Assembly (NCBI GenBank): GCA_012064385.1
Contig: QRDG01000524.1
Coordinates: 461,094-525,093 of the forward strand
Direction: 5' to 3'
DNA: 64,000 nt
Origin: Puccinellia tenuiflora
Lineage: Eukaryota; Streptophyta; Magnoliopsida; Poales; Poaceae
In this document: positions 57,627 through 64,000 of the stretch, one piece after another
Layout: the number at the start of each line of letters is the position of its first letter
Position numbering within the stretch: position 1 is the first letter of the stretch
The notes under the pieces: generated by a model
What the model was told of the DNA's origin: nothing
Database searches by the model: none
Seen by the model: only the letters and a program-made list of their open reading frames with translations
Position numbers and translations under genes: made by a program

Positions 57627-60132
57627 TGAAAGTGCATGGTTGATCCCATGCATGGTTTTGGTAATTAATGACAATCTCTATGGACTAATATTTGCTTTGA
57701 GCTCTATGTGTAGGTTGTCCTTTAGCTTGTGTCAAGATCATTTGTTGATCAAGGCCAAGCTTGTCTCCATGTGTTGGAGTCAAGGTGCTTTGCTTGATCT
57801 CCATGTGTTGGAGTCAAGCTCAAGGGAAGAAAAGATTTGTGTTGATCAAGGCTAAGTGCGGGTTGATCGACACTCAAGTCCAAGTGAAGATGTGCCGAAG
57901 AGTGCTTCCCCCATCTTGGTGTATGGGGGAGCGTCATGTGATTCTTCACGAAGCGAAGCGCAATCAAGAAGATGGTTCGCCTTGAGGAGATGAAGATCGT
58001 CTTCATCGACCTCAAGTGGATTAATGCGCAAGGCAAAGGTATGATCTTGGTAGGGCTTTTATTTTACCGGTCTCATGTTGTTTAGTGAGAGACCGGATTA
58101 TAGGATAGATAGCCGTACTATCAAGAGGGGCTCTCGACCGAGTATCGTGATCGTATCGTTCGTGGAGAGCTCAAACCTTTGCATCCATGCAATCATCTTT
58201 ATTGGTTCTTATTTGGCTTTTATCCATGTGAGAATTCAGAGCTTGTGTTCATCTCCATACCAAGCTCTAGTTCATCAAAAACGGATCTCATGAATATCTT
58301 CTTGCGTTTTTGATATCGGAGGTTTTACCGGTTTGTCTCTTCTACGAGAGGTCAAACTCTCTCCTTATGATTTCCTCCTCACATGATAGACTATGATGTG
58401 TATATGCATGATCTTGTAGGGCTTGTGATTATCTTCGAAACAAGCCCAAGATCATAGAAAACGGAGTCTTGATGAAAAGCTTGTGCGTTTTCGTGTTGGA
58501 GATTTTGCCGGTTCATTCGCTTGGAAAGGTCTCACCATTCCATCCCTCCGCACAATCTCCTTTGCTTGTTTTCATATTTTCAGTTTTTGTAGGGTAAGCT
58601 CTTGTCGTCCTCTTTCCAACAAAATTGGATTCACTCGATTCGGACTTCATTTGCAAAAGTTATGGCAGTTCTGGTTTTCACTGTTTGGATCTACCCCGGA
58701 GAGGGTCCGGAGTCTCCGGTCACACCGGAGTCTCCGCCCCCAAGGACCCGGAGTCTCCGGCCTGTGTTTTTCGCTGCCGTTTGTGTCTGCTGTGGTGCGT
58801 TTCTGTATAGGGGTCCGGAGTGTCCCCGGAGAAGGACCGGAATCTCCGGCCCACCGGAGTCTCCGGCCCGAGGACCCGGAATCTCCGGCCCCTAGTTTTT
58901 CTCAGCTCCTTTTCATCTGTGTGGTGCGCCTCTGGATAGGGGTCCGGAGCTACCCCGGAGGGTGCCCGGAGTCTCCGGCCTGGCCGGAGTCTCCGGCCCC
59001 AAGGACCGGAATCTCCGGCCTCCCCGATGACCCAGCAGGCCGGAGTCTCCGGTCACTTACTCCGGAGTCTCCGGCCTGGACAGGCTCCAACGGCTAGTTT
59101 TTGGGGGAGGCTATAAAAAGCCTTCTTCCCCCCCAAAACCTGCTTGCTTGTCTTGCTCACTTGTTCTCACTCTTCCCTTTTGCTCTAATCCTTGTGAGCT
59201 TGATTCCTCTCTTCCCCTCCAATGATTCTTGCCCAAACTCAAGAGAGGAGATCTAGATCTACCATTCCACCAATCAAAATCCCCTCTAAGTGAGGGAAAC
59301 TTGTGGATCTAGATTTGGGGTTGCTTTGTGTTCATCCCCTTTGTTCTTCCTCTCTTATTCCCTCCATAGCATTAGTTGCTTTGGTTGGAATTTGGGAGTG
59401 AAGGATTTGAGCACTTTGTGTGCTCTTGCCTTTTTGCATTCGTTGCATCGGGTTGCTCTCTCCATGGTGATATGTGAAGTTGAAGGTTGAGAAGCTTGTT
59501 ACTCTTGGGTGCATTGTGTTCCCAAGAGCTTGTTGCCTCTTGGGTGCATTGTGTACCCTAGACGGTTGGAGGTGCCGCGAAGACTTCGCTTGTGAAGCTT
59601 CGGCACGAGTTTGGGAGCCCCCAATTGAGTTGTGGGTGTGTGCCCCAAGAAGAGTTGTAAAGGGCTCCGGAATCCGCCTTGAAGGATTCCGATAGTGGAA
59701 GGTGAACCAATCCCTTGGGTGAGGTTCATCGGAGAATAGGGTGAGGCCTTTGTGGCATCTTGAGTAGGCCTCTTGTGGCGAGCTCACACCCCTCCAACGA
59801 GACGTACTCCCTTAACAAGGAGCAACTCGGGAATACATCCTCGTCTCCGCGTGCCTCGGTTATTTCTATACCCGAGCTTTTACTTATACAATTTACTTTG
59901 TGATAGCCTTCGTGCTTGAAGTTCATATCTTGCTATCACCTTGTTGCTTGAATTGCTTAGCATAAGTTGTTGGTGCACATAGGTGAGCCTAGTAATTAGG
60001 TTGTTGGCTTGTTAATTTAAACACATAGTTTTATTCCGCAATTATCAAGCCCCTAATTAGAAAAAGTTTTAATCGCCTATTCACCCCCCCCCCCCCCCCC
60101 TAGGCGACATCTCGGGCATAGTTGTTCTTTCA
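57627..60132 (+). mobile_element. Solo LTR, about 2.5 kb, TSD GCCTC
   Basis: Starts tgaaagtgcatgg and ends ttgttctttca (TG...CA), with gcctc at 57622-57626 and 60133-60137. No internal domain or second LTR is present, so it is the product of LTR-LTR recombination. Its end (cgcctattcacc, C-run, taggcgacat, tttca) resembles LTRs of large grass copia elements of the SIRE type; this family name is from memory of such ends and is not proven. It contains a (C)20 run near 60087-60106. Confidence 0.85.
58707..59074. repeat. Array of 11 CCGGAGTCTCCGG units inside the solo LTR
   Basis: Eleven copies of ccgga(g/a)tctccgg (one ending ccgcc) at irregular spacing of about 15-110 bases. Each is two 6-base complementary arms around one base, so it can form a tight hairpin or act as a symmetric protein site. 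The spacing is irregular, unlike a satellite or CRISPR. Confidence 0.8.
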
Positions 60133-60137
60133 GCCTC

Positions 60138-60504
60138 CCTAGGCGAGAGGACCATCTTTGCGACGCCGATTGTAAATCAAGCAGGGAAAACTATTGGATG
60201 GCCTGAATCGGGAAAAAGGGCGGCAATGCGAGTGACAAAAAGCTCTCGGTTTGTTCGTATTTGTGTGACGGGTTTTCTAGTTTTGGCCATTTGGGTGGGA
60301 TTGCTAAATATGTCAATTTGGCTACAAAATTATGAAAGATACACACTTTTTGGATTTAGGACAGCAAGAAAAAAATTGGGAATTAGGAGCACATATGATG
60401 TTACGGTCACATCACTGTAATTCTGAATGAAAAAACAACACGGTAGTTAACAAAGAACCTGATCTCTTTTTTTGAGAAAAAATAACCTGCTCTTTAGAAG
60501 CTCC
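60138..60504. other. Intergenic, nothing recognised
   Basis: A 64-residue open frame at 60226-60420 contains a hydrophobic stretch (VTGFLVLAIWVGLL) but no start context or homologue recognised; probably chance. Confidence 0.3.
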
Positions 60505-60705
60505 GACGAACGTTACGGCAGTGGGCCCCGCGAGAATCTGTTGCGATTCGATAATTATCCGCTTTAGCAGTGGGGCATATCAGTTGCGACTTGCGAATCG
60601 ACAACCAGATCACGTTTGTGTGTATCCCCACTGCGAGTCTGCTTACCACGCTGACGTGCGGCTCGATCGGTTTGAAACTAAACGAGCAATACTCTCTTTT
60701 TTGTG
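60505..60705 (+). repeat. Diverged fragment of the family A promoter block
   Basis: acgttacggcagtgggcccc, gagtctgcttaccacgctga and gaaactaaacgagcaatac follow, in order, the block at 25798-25925 (accattacgggagtgggacc ... cgaaactaaacgagcaccc). More diverged than units A-C and in the same orientation as unit A. No A gene adjoins it. Confidence 0.6.
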
Positions 60706-60893
60706 ACACCCAGATTATTACTCACTTTTCTATTCTGATACTGCAACGAATGTTTTCTCCATATTTTAATGAAATCTCTATATATTCCTTAGACACCTAT
60801 TTTATGATATCTTATGGTGCATGCACGATTACTTTATTGTTCTCACTATAACGAGTTTGATATATCTACATGCTACATGAATTTTTTACACAA

Positions 60894-62324
60894 CTAGCAA
60901 AAATGCCCGTGCGATGCTACGGGTTGATTTTTATAAGAAAATGTGAATTTCACTACTCTTTGGATGACTACGTAGGCTAGTAATATACCCCACTTAAGGA
61001 CTGATTTTTATGGGAAATAATTATTTGTTCACTCCTATTCTAAAAGGCAACATTCCTTCCTCGTCGGCACCACCCTTCCTTCCTTCTGCTCTGAGGTGCC
61101 ACCCTTTCCTCCCCTTCCTTGAATTCCCACGCGAACCGCCGATTAATATTTCTTGGAGGCAAAGTGGCCAGATAGATACCAAAACAATCTTCTGACAAGA
61201 CATACGTGAGTATTGTGTGAAGTATTTCACAACGGAGTGCTATTGCTAACCTATCCTATGTCCGTTAATCTGATATTTAATGTTCCTCCTTCTACATTAA
61301 CCGGTCCTTATACATTCTACAAGATGCTCCCATTGTTCTGCCTATTTTTAACTGCTTAGGAGACCCTATGTGTATTGTAACCCACTGATTGAACTCATCG
61401 ACTATGCATGAATATGAAATTACGTCCTTCATAAGAAGCTCATCCGTGGCATCTCTTAGTTCTTCAGACCACAAATCGTCCAACTGTATCTTAAATTCTT
61501 CAAAAAAGAAGTCCATGCAATATACATGATGACTGTCACTCTAACTGTCACTTCTTAATTCGATTTTTGAAATACTGCATCAAGGAATAGGAGGGGAAAT
61601 TCGGGGTGGCCTACACCGCACCCATGAATCTTTTGGGTGACAAAAAAAATATCAGATGAACAAATCCAAGGAGAGGCCTCGGATCCAAGCCTTCCCTGCC
61701 CAGATTCGGAGCAAGCTAGGACTCCACTGGCCTTGAGCTCGGCAAGGCGGCGGGTGAGGTCTTCCTCTTCAACCTTCTCCTTATCCATGGCCGTAAGGAA
61801 GACGTGCAGCAAGCCAGAAAGAAAATAGGATCTAAGATCCATGAACACAAGTACGGATCCAAGTACACATGTAACAATCAGATCCTCAAAATAAGGAGCC
61901 AGCGGCTCCTCAATGCAAGATCTGGGCTCTCCACGCATGGAGGTTGGAGACCAAGGGCTACTGCCTCCCTTGTCTTCTCGCCAAACTCTGAGTAGGCAAG
62001 CGTGGACTTGGCGGTGTGACGACACCAGCGCTTTGGGGGGAGGCGTTGTGGGCGTAACAAAGTGGCGCTGGGAGGTGTTGCCGGCGTTGGGGGACGCGGT
62101 GCAGGTGATAGCGGTTTTCCGTGAGGTTTCATGAGGAGGAGGAGGATCGCGACGGGAGAAACACACGTTTTTGGGGAGTACGTCCTCCGTTTTTGGGAGT
62201 GGTACCGAACCGTTTTTTCAACTTAAGGTGGCAGTGCCTGTAATTATGCTCGAAAATAAGGTCAATTAGAAAGTTGGACAAAAATTTTGGGAGAAGCAAC
62301 TCTTCCTTTATTATTAGGTAAAGA
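60894..62324 (-). mobile_element. Non-autonomous Helitron
   Basis: On minus it starts TCTTTACCTAATAATAAAGG (from 62324), preceded by A. It ends in a stem-loop (cccgt, 8-base loop, acggg) then catttttg and CTAG (60897-60894), followed by T. TC start, 3' hairpin close to CTRR and insertion between A and T are the defining Helitron features, and these terminal words are common in grass Helitrons. 1431 bp, no Rep/helicase. Frames on minus at 61555-62166 (including MDKEKVEEEDLTRRLAELKA) and 61292-61516 may be captured sequence; their source is not recognised. Confidence 0.7.
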
Positions 62325-63460
62325 TTAGTATAAATTTGGAAACATTTTTTTCTGAAGAATAAAAAACATACAATCCCCAAAGAGGCCTCGATCCCCTAAA
62401 TATGATGGGCTTAAGATGATTATACAACAGTGTGAGTGGAAATATTTCATCTTGCCTCGTATACAACTTCGCAAGTCGCAACAAGGACTGTGTTGATGTA
62501 AACGGGGGAGCCCGAGCCGGATGAGGACGACCCCGTTCTCCTCGGCGCCCAATGGTCCGAAGGGGGGTGCGGGCTATGCGAACGAGGGGCCGTAGAGGGG
62601 CGGGCCATCGACGGCGATGTGCTCCATGACCCAGTCAAGCGTGCGCCCAGGCACCCCCCCAGAACGTTCTGCCGTCGAAGGGGAGTTTCGAACGTTCTGC
62701 CGCCGAGGCGCTGGTCCCTCGCCGGTCCAGGTGTTCATCTCTTTGTCGTCGATGCGCCTGAACTCGGCCTCTTAGCGGTCGAAGTTGGCCGCGGTTGGCC
62801 GCCACTTGGCCTCGTTGTGCCGCTCGGCGGTGAGCCCGCCCCAGTAGTGGCGCGACACCGTGTCCCGCAAGCCGCGGCTTGTGCGTGTGGGCTGGTTAGG
62901 CACCGAGATCCCGTTGATGCTCATACCCCACCCTCTCGGTGCTCGCATGTCGAGGCGCGGGGTAGTGGTTGTCGAGGAGCGCCGCCGCCTCCTCCTTGAG
63001 CAGTGTACGGGGGCGGAAGCCGTTGGTGGCGGTGGCGCTATTGCGCTTGTCGAAAGACATCATCGCGGCTAAGGTTTTGCTCGGCGGGAGAGAGGGCGGC
63101 ATGGACAGAGGAGTTGGGGGCCGAGTGTGAGAGAGCAGGCTGGCGCAGCGCAGGATTTAAAGTCACCGGGCAGCGGTGAGCGGCGCCTTTAAAAGGGCGC
63201 CCACATTGACGCCGCCGTGCATCAGAGGCGAAACGATGGCTCACTGCGGCCCTGCCGACGTCATCAATGCCTTTGACCGGGACGGTTCGGCGTCCTATGT
63301 CGATGACACGGGTGGCCACCCGTTTCAGCGACGCTTGAAGTTTCGTCCGGCGCGCCCAAGCGGTTCCCGTCCTGGAGGGCATGGGCTGGGGTGTGCCGGA
63401 CGAGATATTGGGTCGCCCCAAAAAAATCAGGCTATCGACGTCCCGACTAGAGATGCTCTC
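62325..63460 (-). other. Probable repeat with gene-like GC-rich segment
   Basis: On minus a frame reads MMSFDKRNSATATNGFRPRT then LLKEEAAALLDNHYPAP and soon breaks. Further pieces read RLRDTVSRHYWGGLTAERHNEAKW-like, with stops. It ends ctagagatgctc on plus at 63460, like the Harbinger ends at 480 and 6519, where the inverted unit scrap begins. The left boundary was not found. It looks like a non-autonomous transposon carrying decayed coding sequence; identity unknown. Confidence 0.4.
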
Positions 63461-63645
63461 ATATGGAGAAGTTCACAATAGCTCTAGTGCACGGTTTTAT
63501 CATGCTCCGGGGCGCCGACAAACAGTTGGCCAATGGGGGCAATGCCGCGGACATGCAAGAAGGGTCGCGTCCTTGGTACTTACGGATTCGTGAACTCGCG
63601 AGCCGTTGTTGTTGTACTCCCCCACTGTGAGTCTGTTTACCATGC
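63461..63645 (-). repeat. Inverted scrap of the unit spacer
   Basis: 63466-63560 on minus resembles 7505-7605 (ttgccccactggccaatgg-like, gagctattgtgaacttctc). 63610-63645 resembles, on plus, the promoter-block words gagtctg-ttaccatgct. Small and rearranged. Confidence 0.55.
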
Positions 63646-63658
63646 TTTACATTACTTA

Positions 63659-63931
63659 GACTAGCCATAGTGGAGATAACTTCACTAGTAACTTGGATGC
63701 CATGTAGGTAAAAAAGATGACGCGTCAGATAATTAATGAAGAAAAAGAGAGAGGTGGTAACATAATATGTTACTGTAACATCACATATCCCAAGACACTA
63801 TGAGTCTACAACCTATTAAATGTGACTTTGTATGACACCACTTGTATGTTACTACCCACTATGGAGGTAGTAACATAGCCTAGTTTTATGTGTATGTTAC
63901 TACACTATGTTACTTCCCACTATGACTAGCC
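63659..63931. mobile_element. Tourist/Harbinger-type MITE
   Basis: 273 bp with ends gactagccatagtgg and, from the right, ggctagtcatagtgg (13 of 15). TTA flanks it at 63656-63658 and 63932-63934. Internal gtaacata and tatgttac words repeat. No coding. Class assigned from the 3-bp target. Confidence 0.75.
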
Positions 63932-64000
63932 TTAGCCTGCTGGGTGCATGACTGAATGTCAGTGCATGTCGTGTACCATGTATCCTGGTTGTTGTTGTTA

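Noticed and set aside
58707..59074. Regularly recurring short palindromes suggesting a CRISPR-like array
   Set aside because: Spacing is irregular, units are 13 bp, there are no cas genes, and the sequence lies inside an LTR of a plant retrotransposon.
61010..61195. Small plus-strand frame in the Helitron
   Set aside because: No start context, domain or conservation evidence; low-complexity Ser/Pro/Phe composition.
62619..63421. A host gene encoding the SFDKRNSATATNGFRPRT protein
   Set aside because: The frame breaks within about 60 residues, further pieces contain stops, and it abuts a transposon-like end; kept as an unidentified repeat.

Overview
The window is nuclear DNA of a grass, most likely a pooid (Brachypodium/Triticeae-like). 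The signs are GC-rich single-exon genes with GT-AG introned neighbours, Stowaway, Tourist/Harbinger, hAT and Mutator MITEs, a Helitron and nested copia and LINE elements. The species cannot be fixed from sequence alone. Nothing bacterial, no CRISPR array and no rRNA or tRNA gene was seen.

Genes. A complete three-exon gene for the mitochondrial import-motor J-protein TIM14/PAM18 lies at 885-3839. Tail-to-tail with it is a single-exon gene of unknown function, here called family A (4617-5522, minus); an almost identical intact copy lies at 24709-25599 (minus). A longer relative, here called family B, is intact at 52988-54070 (minus). A seven-exon S-domain (G-type lectin) receptor-like kinase occupies 20702-13781 (minus); its splice phases are coherent, but exon 1 carries one frameshift. 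An intact intronless RING-H2 protein gene lies at 38193-39134 (plus).

Duplicated block. A segment [TIM14 - family A gene and promoter - about 1 kb spacer - hAT element - start of a family B gene] recurs. Unit A (about 3.4-9.0 kb) and unit C (about 23.8-28.85 kb) are the fullest. Unit B (10.46-13.2 kb) keeps only the A promoter onward. An inverted, internally deleted copy lies at 34.75-35.61 kb (TIM14 promoter, ATG and intron 1), and another inverted piece at 37.3-37.95 kb (A promoter plus broken A gene). Smaller scraps lie at 60.5 and 63.5 kb. Because the units are paralogous, several later insertions can be read as filled versus empty sites: a TAA-flanked Harbinger element in unit A, and a LINE tail and a Stowaway in unit C.

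Transposons. At 39.5-48.5 kb one LINE is split twice, by a 4.76-kb copia (TSD AGGTC) and by a 3.4-kb hAT (8-bp TSD with one mismatch). A second copia (29203-34029) has two identical 131-bp LTRs yet carries two stop codons and a damaged protease motif. Intron 1 of the receptor kinase holds a hAT element (perfect 8-bp TSD) that itself carries a retroposon (16-bp TSD). A hAT element at 54902-57549 carries a fragment resembling an ACT-domain-repeat (ACR) gene. A 420-bp Mutator-type MITE starts 55 bp upstream of the family B start codon. A 2.5-kb solo LTR (57627-60132) contains an array of a near-palindromic CCGGAGTCTCCGG unit. A probable non-autonomous Helitron lies at 60894-62324. Most of the remaining sequence is AT-rich intergenic DNA in which no gene was recognised.
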